Shown one piece after another: positions 22,991-34,455 of a DNA stretch of 64,000 nucleotides. Location of the stretch: NCBI GenBank assembly GCA_037693485.1, contig CM075347.1, positions 141,454,501 to 141,518,500 on the forward strand, in the 5' to 3' direction. Numbering within the stretch: position 1 is the stretch's first letter; each line of letters opens with the position of its first letter. This stretch comes from Kitagawia praeruptora. Lineage: Eukaryota; Streptophyta; Magnoliopsida; Apiales; Apiaceae. Made by a program: the position numbers and the translations under genes. Under the pieces are notes generated by a model that made no database searches, was not told where the DNA came from, and saw only the letters and a list, made by a program, of their open reading frames with translations.

Positions 22991-23725
22991 ATCATATCAA
23001 TGCATGTATTTAGTTAAAAAATCAATGGAGGTTGTTACAAAAATAAAACCCTAATTTTTAAAATTGGGGGTTTTGTTTTTAATCATTTAGTATTTGCCAA
23101 TGCTCGATTATAAGCATTTTTATATGCATTTTATGTATTTTCTTTGTTGTAAACATTTTTATGTATTTTTATGTTCTAGTTGGTAATTAGTTCAAAGTGA
23201 CAGAGCAATTAAATTTTACAAGATGTATCTGTGTGTTCTTGTGTTTTGTCAGCATCTGATAAGTTGAAGTTTTGGTGGTTGATGTTGAACAGTTTTAAAA
23301 GAGGTGGTGGCTGATGTTGATAAACTAGAGTACGGAGAAAGAAAATCACTAGTTGTTTGTGTTGATTTTAATGTTTGAATAGATCTTTCTGTAGATATAT
23401 ACTTATGCTTATGGAATTAACTTGTTTTCTATTATTATCTTGCACCAATAGCTTGAAATAAGGGGAGGTATGGACGCACAATGGTACACTCTTTTCCTGT
23501 ATGGTAAATTAAAATTTTAGTTTCTTACACTGGTGTCATTGGTTTCTATTATTATCTTGCACCAATAGCTTGACTTTTAATGGTTCACTGGCGTCAAACT
23601 GTCAAATCTATCTATATATCTTGCCCTGGATTCAGTTGTATTTATATGTCATGGATACTTCAGGGCTGTGTATAGTCCATATTTGCACGACTCTGTTAGC
23701 AGTTATTATTTTTTTACTTTTTCAG
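22991..23725. other. Intron-like tract between leader and captured exons
   Basis: AT-rich, with no coding segment recognised. The phrase 'ctattattatcttgcaccaatagcttga' occurs twice (about 23428 and 23547), a small local duplication. Confidence 0.5.
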
Positions 23726-24562
23726 CCTTATTGATCGGGTACAAAGTACTGTTCGTGGATCACCAGATGACATTGGATGGCTAAGCGTGCTCTAGAGATG
23801 CCCCCCTGTTGTATAACCAAAAGGTTTATGGAAATTCTTGATGAAATTAAGTATAACTTACCGAGCTACTTTCTCCTTGGTAGTGTTTTTATGAAGGTGG
23901 ACTTACAATATCATTAAATTGCTTCCCACTTTATCAAGCGTGGTGTGCACAGGCCGAATTCAATGATTTACTTGCTTGTTCCAGGTATAATGTTTAACCT
24001 CCACTTAAGAATTTTTCAGCTATATTTTCTGTGAAAGTGGAATGAAAGATGAAGAAGCTTTGTTATTTTCTAAATCCAAAAACTTTTTCACTGGTTGTTT
24101 TGTGTATTTTTTGACCGACGAGATTGCAGACAAGGAATTTATGTCCGTCCGTCTTCATATTACACTAGCATTGGAACTTAGATGTTACCAACAAAATATT
24201 TTAGTGAGATTTTGTCAAAAAAAATATTTTAGTGAGATTATTGGCATCTTTTGAATATATTTTATTTAGTAAAGGCATCTGGATTGTCTGTTAGTAAATG
24301 CTACACTAACTCATTTCTTAAAAGAAAATTAAAAGTTTTAACCAATTTGCTTCAAGTTTCCATTTTGACAACATTTTTTGGCAAACTTGGTGTGTTTATG
24401 TTTTTTTTGTTTAGTTGGCTCAAGTGAGACTTCATGTTTTGCTTCTTCACACTCGGAATTGCAGGTCTTTTCAGCAACCATGGACCACTTTACTTTGTTA
24501 GTACAAAAACATGTTTTTCAAAAATTGGCTTGACATGTCATATTGCAAAGATTCATAGCAAG
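23726..24562 (+). pseudogene. Captured exons of a plant alpha/beta-hydrolase
   Basis: The first exon (23726-23984) starts LIDRVQSTVRGSPDDIGWL, contains RFMEILDEIK in another frame and ends YLLVPG. The second exon (24465-24562) continues in phase with LFSNHGPLYFVSTK and reads to IHSK. Both are bounded by AG and GT splice signals. These phrases match my memory of a plant alpha/beta-hydrolase (putative lipase-like) family with RGSADDIGWL and LIPGLFSNHGPLYF. The catalytic serine region would lie downstream and is absent. Frameshifts and stops inside the first exon make it a fragment, not a working enzyme. Confidence 0.55.
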
Positions 24563-25279
24563 GTACATTTGGTTTTTTGAACTATTTCTTCATGTTGCAC
24601 ATTATGTACAGAAACTAAAATTTTAATTTCTGCCATGTGTAAGGGTAATAGGTAAATTCTTTTTCCGCTATAAATATCTTAATTTTACATTTAAATTTAC
24701 TTGCTTGTTCTTATTTTGTTGAAGGATATGGATTTTATAATAAAACGTTGTTTGATTAAATTTTAATATATGGTAGAGAAACTAGTGTTGAGAACAAAAG
24801 TTCATTAAATAAAAAAGCTCACGACTGTTAGATATCATCGCAGATACATCCATATAACATTGTGCATCTTGTGCTTCTTGTGCTTATTAAATTAATGCAA
24901 ATAAAGCCACTGATAGCACCAACAAGACAAATCATTAAAATAGGGGTAAAAGATTACGAGTGGCCTGAACTTTTTCCAAGTGGTAAAATTTTCACTTAAT
25001 GTGAATATACATCAACAAATAATTTTGGCTTCAATTTTCTGATTTAAGTTGTTCCCAAATCAGTTCAGAGTAATGCCCTGAACATTTATAATTATACTCC
25101 TTTTGTAATCTCTTTTTCAGAGCCAATTTGGAAAAGATTAAGTAATCTTTTAGGCAAACAAAGATAAAGACTAAGAGAACTTATAAGACTATAACTGATT
25201 GATGTTTCCTGATTCAGGGAGATGCAATCTCCTGCATTTTTGTCTTGCTAGTGAACTACTTCTCTTACCTTGTCTAACG
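24563..25279. other. AT-rich CACTA interior left of the gypsy insertion
   Basis: I see no gene or recognisable exon. The gypsy target site CTAAA (25280-25284) ends it. Confidence 0.5.
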
Positions 25280-25800
25280 CTAAATGTAATAACCGCGAAT
25301 TTTCGAATAAATTTTTCCTACTCGATATTTAAATTTTATTTAAGAGCGATGCACTAATATATTTAATTAGCGCGTTCTTGTGAAATTTTAAGATTTTATT
25401 TATTCATAGGTAAATAAATATTATATTATATCTATTTAATTATATTTATTTGGTATTTATTAAAATCAGAAAATTTAGAGAAATAATATTTTAATTTTGG
25501 GTCGAATTTTATTTTAGGAAACGAAATTAGAGTTTCGTTTTAATTAGCCGACACGGGAAAACCAGCTGATTGAGGGGCCATCATTTGCTTTTTACCAAAA
25601 ATCTGCACTAACATTGTAATTATTATGACATTTTAATTTGTTCCTCATAATTCATTTCTTTTTATTTAATTAATAAGCACACAACAATTTTCATCATTGT
25701 TGAGCATTATTAGAGGCATACAGTTTATTTGATAAAAGCTCAAGAGACGAAACAAAACAGCACACTGTCTCTTTCATTTTCCAAACCAAAACAGAGCACA

Positions 25801-25808
25801 ATATAAAA
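25801..25808 (+). promoter_or_regulatory. TATA-box candidate in the 5' LTR
   Basis: ATATAAAA lies in the context 'gagcacaatataaaaacagc', about 515 bases into the LTR. The same sequence is at 34972-34979 in the 3' LTR. The element's transcript would start some 30 bases downstream. This is inferred from the motif only. Confidence 0.45.
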
Positions 25809-28266
25809 ACAGCTCCTATATATCTCCTATTAGCCAAAATCGAATATTACATATACACACAAACTACACAAAACAGGTAGTTATTAATTTCTTTTCTTCT
25901 GTTAAACTTTTCCTCTTATTTTCCGATTTTCGTTCATTGATTCCGGGAGGTTTGATTCGTGCTAAATGATTAGTATTGTTGTGTTCAATTAGTACTTGTA
26001 TTGTGGGGATTCATTGCAGTGAATTATTGTTGACTGTGATGGTGTTGTGTGTTGTTGTGTATTGATATGGTGTTGGGCGTATTGAATCGGATTAAAAAGG
26101 GGGAGGAAAACAGTGTTGTTGAGAGAGATTGATGGGTGTTGGTTTGGTTTTTGTGTTGTTGATGTCGAGAGGATGAGGAAGGTCGAGAGAGAGATTGTTG
26201 TTGTTGATGGTGAAATAAGGGGGGGAGAGGGAGAGATGGATGCGGTCGGAGAGAGTGACCGGAGAGAGAGATTAGAGAGAAAGAGATGTTGAGAGAGGAT
26301 GGGAGTTTGAGAGAGTGCAGAGAGGGAGATTGACGAGAACAGGGGGAGAGGCTAGAGAGGGGATGTTGATGTTGAAGAAGAAAGGGAGAGGATGGTGATT
26401 GTTGTTGTGATTGTTGTTTGAATTGGAGGGATAAGGAGACCACCACCGTTGCGGTGGTGGTGTTTGTTGTTGTTGAAGTTCGGAGAGAGACAGGGTAGTG
26501 AGAACGGAGAGAGAGGGAATGAGAGATGGCGGAAAGAAAGAAGAGAGGGAGAGATGATGGAGAGATGGGGGAAAAGAGAGAACGGGAGAGAACAGAGGGA
26601 GAGAGAGAGGGGGAGGAAGAGGTCGAGAGTTGTGAGAGAGATTGACCGGGAGAGAGTTTTCCGGGGAAGCGCGTGGTGGAAGGTGGGTCCCACACAACTG
26701 TTGCAGTTAGAATGCTAATAAAATATTAATGTACTAATAAAACGAACGGTTAATTGTTTTAATCGGGAGTAATAAAAGAGGTTCAAATGGGTTTCGTTAA
26801 AATTGAGAGAATTAAATAATTTAATTAAAAATGGTTTATTTAATTGATTAATTAAACAGAAATATTTTGTGAATATCTGAACATAATTTAGAGATTTAAT
26901 AATTCGTTGATAAAAGAGAGATTAATTGTGAATAAATAGAGTTAGATATGGTTTTATTTTGGGCAGCTGATATTTAATATTCCCGGATTAGTTTAATTAA
27001 CCGGATTGAGTCAGATTAAAATTTGATTATATTATTAATGAGTAAAAGAAATTAGAAATTGTGAGGATATTATATTAGCGGTTTAGAAATACTTTATTTT
27101 GACGAGTCGCTCACGTTTTTCTGGTTGCCATTTTTAGAGAATAATTCTCGAGACGTAGATCAACGCCAAGTTCACGGGTAGAGTATAATTTTTATCTGCA
27201 TTCATTTGCACTTCGAGATCGAGGCAAGTTCATTCCTACCCTAACCTTTGGAAACTGTGAATTTCTGTTCATGTTATTTAATCCCTTAATTATTTTCGAG
27301 ATATTATATGTTGAGATTTATCTGTTGCTCCGTATGATGCAATAATTTCTTTTGAGCATTATCTCTCGTTAAATATTATTATGCTGTTAATTTAGTTTAT
27401 TTGAGAATTATAATCCCTATAAGCGTAGAAATAATTTAATTGTTATCGGGTCGATCTCATTAGTTCGAGACGACTATTATTTTTATTCAGTGAAACTAAT
27501 CTCATTCGTCTGAGATAGTTACATTCATTCTTTTCGATTGAATTTATTTTACAAATTCAACCGTTATTTATTGATTATCTTTTAGTTAGTTCCTCGTTCG
27601 AATTAACCGATAAAAGTTTAAAAATTATAATTGTTAGAGATTTTTATTTGTCGATTATGTGAAAAATATTCTATTTAAACGTTCATCAATGTTGAGTATT
27701 ATAAATATTGAGAAGTACTATTTGTTCAGTACGACTCCCAATTACTTCAATTCTAAGACTATTCTCATAATTTCGAGATAGTTGATTTTATTGTCAAGGT
27801 TTGGCATTTTGTTCGTGTCAACCGATAAATTATTATCATTGAGAAGTTACATCAGTCTATTGTTCGGATTGGTGGTAAAATCGAGTCAGACTGGCAGTCC
27901 GCCAGATTTGTAAATATTTGCTGGATGAATTATTTCAAGTTATCTGTACCCCAAATATTCGGGAATTCTATATTCTATTGGTCAAGTTTGGGCAAGAGGC
28001 CCCCTTATAGAGAACTAGAGACTCGTGTACCGTTATATGGACCGAGAATAATTAGGCATTTGTTGCCTTGGTTGAATTGATAACCATTATGATGCTAGCA
28101 TTCATACATATATATAGTTGATATCGTATTGTAGCCGTGATCGGGCGAAGTGCGGTGTCATTGGAGGCGGTATTCTCGGTCGGATAGTTGATCGCCCCAC
28201 CGAGATACCGTGAGGTGGAAGACCAGTTGTTCTTAAATCATGAGTTATCAGAGTTATATCAAATGA

Positions 28267-28500
28267 GTTTTTCAAGTATTCTGTTTCGAGAAGAGTATTG
28301 ATTCTTTCGAGTATTTTGTTTCGAGAAGAGTATTGATTCTTTCGAGTATTTTGTTTCGAGAAGAGTATTGATTCTTTCGAGTATTTTGTTTCGAGATGAG
28401 TATTGAGTTTTTCAAGTATTCTGTTTCGAGAAGAGTATTGATTCTTTCGAGTATTTTGTTTCGAGATGAGTATTGAGTCTTTCAAGTATGCTATTTTCGA
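28267..28500 (+). repeat. 35-bp tandem repeats in the gypsy LTR
   Basis: About six copies of a 35-base unit built on 'ttcgagtattttgtttcgag' followed by 'aagagtattgattc' are evenly spaced (for example starts at 28301, 28336 and 28371). The identical array is at 37438-37671 in the 3' LTR. A minus-strand reading frame through it is a by-product of the 35-base period. Confidence 0.9.
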
Positions 28501-28973
28501 GATGAGTTTGAGCCAATTCAGATTGTGATATCCTACATTAAAATTTTGCGTATTTATTTCGGTAAATATTATTATATTTATACCCCGAGCAATGAAAGAA
28601 CTTGTTGAGCACTATAGTTGCTCATTCTTGCTTTAAAACATTTTGTTCAGCTGTCAAGATGGAAAGATGCGAGACGTCCAGCCTGGAATCCAGAAGAAAG
28701 GGAAAAGCTTCAGACTATGCTGACAAGAATTAGAATATTCCGCTGGAACCTTTATTATCTATTTTTATGAATTTATGTAAGATATTATCCAGAGATGAAA
28801 TAAGTTGGATTGTATTATTTTATGAGACGATCTTGGAACTGCGGAGTGGGACATTTATGTTCCGTTGAAATAAATATTTTATTTTATTATTGCGTTATCG
28901 TGTGCTGCAGGATATTGAGACAATGTGACGACCCGGGTCCCCTGTCAAGGTGGATTTGGGGGCGTTACAGTTT

Positions 28974-28985
28974 TGGTATCAGAGC
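28974..28985 (+). other. Primer-binding site (initiator tRNA-Met)
   Basis: TGGTATCAGAGC starts four bases after the 5' LTR. It is complementary to the 3' end of plant initiator tRNA-Met and is the usual minus-strand primer site of plant gypsy and copia elements. Confidence 0.93.
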
Positions 28986-31030
28986 AATAGTTATATTTTT
29001 AGGAAACGTGAGAGCCTAGAAATATGACACGACGTGAGAATTTAGAGATTTAATAAGATGTTGAGATTTTAAGTACTAAGTGCCTTACACCCTTATATAT
29101 TTATATCCGTTTATAGTCGATTAGAACCTGTTTGTGACCGAAACTTTTTGTACCTTTGTAGATGTCTATTTCCGGATCTGTTGCCTTTCGTCCTATTCGA
29201 GACAGATCTCCTACACCTTATCCGCACAGATCCCTAGTTCCCAATTGATTTAAGATAGGATGCCTAAGTTTCCATTATTGTTAAGATTGGATGTTACCCT
29301 GCAGAGAGTTTCCACATTTTGTAGATGTTGTCAATATCTTTACCGGTCAGAGTTGGACTAGCATGAGGTGCGTGCACCAGAGATGGACTTAAAGAGGGAT
29401 GCAACTATGTGTTCCAAGTTTGAGGCTAAATTCTTAAACGATTTCGTGATCGACATTATTTTTCTAGAGATATAACTCATAGAGGTTGAAATAGTTCTCT
29501 GTGTTGATGTGTTTTTCGTACATTTCCTTTTAGAGATTTTCTTCCCTGACGAGTTACCAGAGTCTGCAAGTGTCGCTTTTATTCGAGAATCAATAGTTGT
29601 TCCTAAGAGCTTACTTGAGCTAAGAAATCGTTTTTTTTAACTTCCTCAACAATATGATTATCAATAAGTCATATCATTCAAATTTACTCAGGCAAATTTT
29701 ATCTTATTTTCAAAAGGACCTATGTTGTTTAGAGGTTAATTTACCCAGCATTATGTACTTTCATAAATACAAACCCTTTTCATAACTCTTTCTATATTTG
29801 ACACCCTTTGAGGTATTGAGATGAACAACCCTAAATATATAGGGGAAGACTATCAGTCTCTATGATTGAAGTCTGGTGGGACGCCACCGTTTGTAATGTT
29901 GTTTGTCATTAGAGTACTAAAGGCTGGCCACCTTGTGTACTATGACGGTTGTCCTAATGATACAAGCAACAAAACGAATGTTCAAAGATCATATTGATCT
30001 CTCAGTTAATCCTTTCCTAAAAGATTTTCACCATCAAGAATTGAGTATTCACATGTTGTTGTTTAACATTCGTTCCTTTATGAGTTATCCATATTCAATG
30101 TTCTTATGGATCCTAAAATGATTGGGGCCTAAGAATTCTAAAAGTGTTATGCGAAAAATTGAAAATGATGAAACTTCTCTTCCAGAAATGGAAATTTCAA
30201 CAACTCAAGTTGGAGCATCGATTTCTAAATATGAATAGATCATTGAGTTAAACTACTAGTCAGGTCTTCGAAACCCTATGTGATGTTTCATGGTTAGGTA
30301 TTAAGGTTCTAAGAATTTGGTCTGAATATGGAGCAATTATTGAGTTCAATCTTTTTGAAAGTGAGAAGCGAAATCGATACTGAGTATACATTATTGATAT
30401 ATTACTTGTTGATGAAAGAGTGATAGTTTTTCATATAGGAAAAGAAATGAGAACATAGTTGAGAGAAATGTAGAATATTTTCTTTGTATAGTGTTGAATA
30501 AGCTAGGACTATCTCTGTTAATATGTTATGGTAAATAAAATAATTGGAGGAAGGCAAAAGAGAACTATTAAAGGCACGATGGTGATATCTTAAGTTAGAA
30601 TTATTGAGTTGATACTTAACAAGTACTATTTTAGGTATGTTGTGAATCATAGGAGGATCAAGCTCCTTAAAACGAAAGCATCCAAGACCATATGAGCAGA
30701 ATATATTTATATTTTTGGGAAAGAGTTGGTATTATTATTTATATTACGTAAAGAAGGATATTTCTACTTCAAATGAGGAAGGAATGGAGATTTTGGACGA
30801 AAAATATTATTAACCCGAGAGAAAACACAGTTATAAGATTGGCTACACCTCTAGAAGACAAGCCAAGTATACATTTTTTTTATATGAGTATGACAGATGT
30901 TATCAAGGATCATAAGGTCCCGTGTCCCGAGAATTCAGACAACCTTTGAAGGAGAAACCAGTGCCTTGATTTATAGCACCTCCTAACAACAAGAACTTTC
31001 AACACGATTGTAAGAGATGCCATTGACTAG
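28986..31030 (+). pseudogene. Decayed gag region of the gypsy element
   Basis: This is where gag should lie, but no long frame survives. A short start-like stretch at about 29161 reads MSISGSVAFRPIRDRS before a stop. A possible remnant of a zinc-knuckle region (FQHDCKRCH) lies near 31000. Between these, stops occur every few dozen codons in all frames and nothing can be matched to capsid or nucleocapsid. Confidence 0.45.
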
Positions 31031-31036
31031 AGCAAT

Positions 31037-31519
31037 ATGATCGCATGTTCGCTTCTAGTAAACTCTGAGGATGCGTGTGTTCTAGTTGATTCTGGAGCTA
31101 CAAAATATTTTATTTCGGAAAGCTTCATGAATAATTTAAATTTTGAGTCTGTGCTCTTAGAGGGAATTCTTAATATAGAAATGAATAATCAGGAAGTTAT
31201 ACCAGTGAACCGAGTTGTGTTTGAATTGCTGTATAGAGATACATGTTCAACGTTTTGATGTAGACTTCATTCCTTTTAAGTTAAGGAAATTTGACGTAAT
31301 CCTAGGAATGGATTGTTTAGCGCGCTATGATTCCCAAATAAATTGTCGTCGTAAGAGGGTCATCTTAAGTGGAGCTAATGGTATAAGAATTTCATTTCAC
31401 ATACGGAAACTGACTAAGGATTTTCTGTCAATAATTCGAGCTAAAAGATTACTCCGGCAAGGATGTCAAGCCTATATGGCTCATATGATAGAGACCGAGA
31501 AACAAAACCCTACGATCTG
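31037..31519 (+). pseudogene. Gypsy protease domain, frameshifted
   Basis: The stretch LLVNSEDACVLVDSGAT carries the aspartic protease active-site motif DSGAT. After about 73 residues the frame shifts, and the typical downstream phrase FDVILGMDCLARYD appears in the neighbouring frame. A protease needs both parts in one chain, so it is inactive as written. It normally processes the Gag-Pol precursor. Confidence 0.85.
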
Positions 31520-32511
31520 ATAAATCCTTGTAGTTAATCAATTTGAAGATGTTTTCCTGATGAGCTGCCTGGGATTCCACCAGATCGAGAGATAGAATTC
31601 ACAAACGAACTAGCACCTGGAACTGCACTAATCTTAAACACGCCGTACAAAATGGCACCAGTGGAAATGAAGGAATTGGCACGTAACTGCAGGAATTGCT
31701 AGAAAAAGGTGTAATCAGACAAAGTGTATTCCTGTGAGGAGCTCCAGTATTGTTCGTGAAGAAGAAGGACAGATCTATGAGATTATGTATTGATTACCGT
31801 GAATTGAACAAGATGACTATCAAGAACAAGTACCCTCTACCTTGAATCGACGATCTGTTTGACCAACTTAATGGAACTATATATTTTTCAAAGATTGATT
31901 TAAGATCCGGCTATCATCAACTAAAGATCAAGCCTGAGGATATTCCTAAAACCGCCTTTAGGACCCGATGTGGACATTACGAATTCATAGTTATGTCTTT
32001 TGGATTGACGAATGCTCTAGCTACTTTTATGAATTTGATGAATCGTGTGCTCAAGAGATACTTGGATAGGTTCGTGATTGTATTTATTGATGACATCTTG
32101 ATATACTCGAAGTCTCATGAGGAACATGTTGAACACCTCCGTTTGGTTCTGGAAGCGCAGAAAAAAAAAAAAAAAAAAGTTATATGCGAAATTTTCGAAG
32201 TATGAATTCTAGCTGAAAGAAGTCAATTTTTGGGACACATTGTAAGCGGCGAAGGGATTTCTGTAGACCCCGCAACGATAGAAGCCGTAGCAGATTGGGA
32301 GAGACCCAAGACTCCAACAGAGGTTAGAAGTTTCCTTGGATTGGCTGGATACTATCGTAGATTCGTGAAGGACTTCTCAAAGATAGCTACGCCACTGACT
32401 CGACTTACCAGAAAGCGTGAAAAGTTCGAATGGACCCCCAAATGCGAAGATAGCTTTCAAAAAATTGAAGAAGAGATTGACTACTGCCCCGGTGTTAACC
32501 TTACCAGATGA
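31520..32511 (+). pseudogene. Gypsy reverse transcriptase domain, broken
   Basis: Reading across stops, the conserved order is present: a PPDREIEF start, RLCIDYRELN, a FSKIDLRSGYHQ palm segment, MSFGLTNA, and the catalytic box VFIDDILIYSK at about 32077-32109. The next known motif, FLGHIVS, lies further on. Breaks include stops before GAPVLFVKKK and after KNKYPLP, an A-run of about 19-20 bases at 32161-32179 and a stop at about 32204. The catalytic Asp pair is kept, but no intact enzyme can be made. Confidence 0.9.
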
Positions 32512-32890
32512 GAAAGGCGATTTCGTAATTTTCAACGACGCTTCTCGTAAGGGTTTAGGATGTGTTCTGATGCAACACGGAAAAGTAATAGCTTATGCCT
32601 CTCGACAACTGAAGGAGTATGAGTCCCGTTACCCTACTCACGATTTGGAACTTGCTGCTATTGTTTTTGCCCTCAAGATTTGGAGACATTACCTTTATGG
32701 AGAGAAATGCGAGATTTACACGGATCACAAGAGCTTAAAGTATATATTCACGCAAAAGGAATTAAACATGAGATAGAGAAGATGGTTAGAATTGATCAAA
32801 AACTTTGATTTCTCGATAAACTACCACCCAGGGAAAGCTAATGTTGTAGCTGATGCATTAAGTAGAAAGGAGAGACTAAACCTGTTGACA
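32489..32890 (+). pseudogene. Gypsy RNase H domain
   Basis: The phrases FNDASRKGLGCVLMQ, YASRQLKEYE, THDLELAAIVFALK and YTDHKSLKYIF are the standard RNase H blocks. The first catalytic Asp, usually in a TDAS motif, is NDAS here, so the Asp is kept. Near 32776 a stop replaces the residue before the RRWLEL segment, which continues to HPGKANVVADALSRK. The domain overlaps the end of the reverse transcriptase in a different frame, showing another frameshift near 32490. Confidence 0.88.
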
Positions 32891-33069
32891 ACCTCAGAAG
32901 AATTGGTCAGAGAATTTAAGAAAATGGAATTAGAGGTCAAGGTCCCAGTCCAAAACAATGAAAGAGTTTACAGCATTCAGTTTCAACCAGAGTTACTCGA
33001 GAAGATTCGTCGTTGTCAAGAACAAGTAATGGAAAAAAAAGAAGATCAGAGTTGACCAGAGAAGAAATT

Positions 33070-34416
33070 TTGAGTTCAAAGGATGATAAGGGAATTAAGC
33101 GATTTTCATCGAGAATTTGGATTCCTAAGGTTACAGAGTTGAAGGAAGAAATTATGAGTGAAGCGCATAACTCGAGATATTCCATTCACCCAGGGAGCAC
33201 AAAGATGTATCAGGACATCAAGCTAAATTATTGGTGGCCTAACATGAAGAGAGAGATTGTAGAATGGGTAAGCAAGTGTTTGACATGTCAGAAAGTGAAG
33301 GTAGAACATCAACGACCAAGTGGACTTTTGCAACCCTTAGAGATACCCGAGTGGAAATGGGAACATATTACCATGGATTTTGTCGTAGGATTGCCCCGAA
33401 CCAGAGCTAGCCACGATGCAATTTGGGTTATTGTCGACCGACTCACTAAATCTGCGCATTTCCTACCAATTAGTGATAAGTACTCCGTTGAAAGATTGGT
33501 GAACATATACCTAAAGGAAATTGTGGTTCGCCATGGAGTGGCCGTTTCAATTGTATCTGATAGAGATGCCCGTTTTACTTCTCGATTTTGGAAGAGTTTT
33601 AAGGAATGTCTTGGCACGAAGTTAAATCTGAGCACTGCATATCATCCACAGACCGACGGACAAAGTGAAAGGACAATTCAAACAGTTGAGGATATGTTGA
33701 GAGCCTGTGCACTTGATTTCAAAGGAAGTTGGGGTGAACATTTGCCCCTAGTAGAGTTTGCTTACAACAATAGTTATCATTCAAGCATAGGTATGGCACC
33801 ATATGAAGCTTTGTACGGAAGGAAGTGTATATCACCTCTATACTGGGATGAAGTAGGAGAAAGGAAAATACTAGGACCAGAACTACTACAACAAACTAAG
33901 CGAGCGACCGAAGTTATTCGAAAAAGATTAGTTGCAGCTTAGGATCGACAGAGGAAGTATGCAAATCAAAAGAGAAAAGACAAAGCATTTGAAGTGGGAG
34001 ATAAAGTGATGTTAAAAGTTTCACCTTGGAAGGGAGTAATGAGATTCGGAAAGAAAGGCAAGTTGAGCCCCAGATACATAGGACCTTTTGAGATTCTCAA
34101 GAAAATAGGACCACTAGCGTATCAGTTGGCCCTACCTCCAGATCTTCAGCATGTCCATGATGTGTTTCATGTTTCTGCGTTACGAGAATACCATTCTGAT
34201 TTCAGACATGTTATAACCTACGAACCAGTGAAAATACGTCCTGGTTTGACATACGGAGAAAAGCCAATACAGATCCTAGATCACAAATTGTAAGAGTTAA
34301 GAATTAAGAAAATAAATTTAGTGAAAGTACTTTGGAGAAACCACCAAGTTGAGGAAGCCACGTGGGAATTAGAAAGTGAAATGCGAAATAAATATCCTGA
34401 ATTGTTTAGTGCGTAA
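33070..34416 (+). pseudogene. Gypsy integrase with GPY/F and chromodomain-like tail
   Basis: The zinc-binding H-H-C-C pattern (HNSRYSIHPGS to CLTCQ) precedes the catalytic core. The core acidic residues are in ITMDFV, VSDRDARFTS and TDGQSERT. This is the best preserved part, open for about 300 residues to a stop at 33942. Further on come RYIGPFEIL (the GPY/F module), HDVFHVSALREY and, after another stop, VLWRNHQVEEATWELE. The last block resembles the chromodomain-like tail of Tekay/Del chromoviruses. Two stops and a frame change separate the modules. Confidence 0.9.
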
Positions 34417-34442
34417 TTTTGATTCCGAGGACGGAATCCTAT

Positions 34443-34453
34443 AAGGGGGGAAG
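34443..34453 (+). other. Polypurine tract of the gypsy element
   Basis: AAGGGGGGAAG ends two bases before the 3' LTR. A purine run in this position primes plus-strand synthesis. Confidence 0.88.
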
Positions 34454-34455
34454 AC

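Larger units (their letters stand above)
25285..28969 (+). repeat. 5' LTR of the gypsy element
   Basis: 3685 bases, starting TGTAATAACC and ending GGCGTTACA. It holds a purine-rich (GA)n stretch on the plus strand at about 26150-26660, which creates Ser/Pro-rich but meaningless reading frames on the minus strand, and a 35-base tandem repeat near its 3' end. Differences from the 3' LTR that I could find are T/G at 25900, G/T at 26609, T/A at 27634 and T/C at 27978. Confidence 0.96.

Noticed and set aside
26024..26697. Minus-strand Ser/Pro/His-rich frames of 113-223 residues, repeated at 35195-35868
   Set aside because: They lie in a purine-rich stretch of the gypsy LTR, three frames are open at once, and the composition is low-complexity. 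They are duplicated only because there are two LTRs.
28102..28485. Minus-strand 127-residue frame with internal repeats, also at 37273-37656
   Set aside because: Generated by the 35-base tandem repeat in the LTR; no known family.
28974..28985. tRNA gene fragment
   Set aside because: Only the 12-base primer-binding match is present next to the LTR, with no cloverleaf around it.
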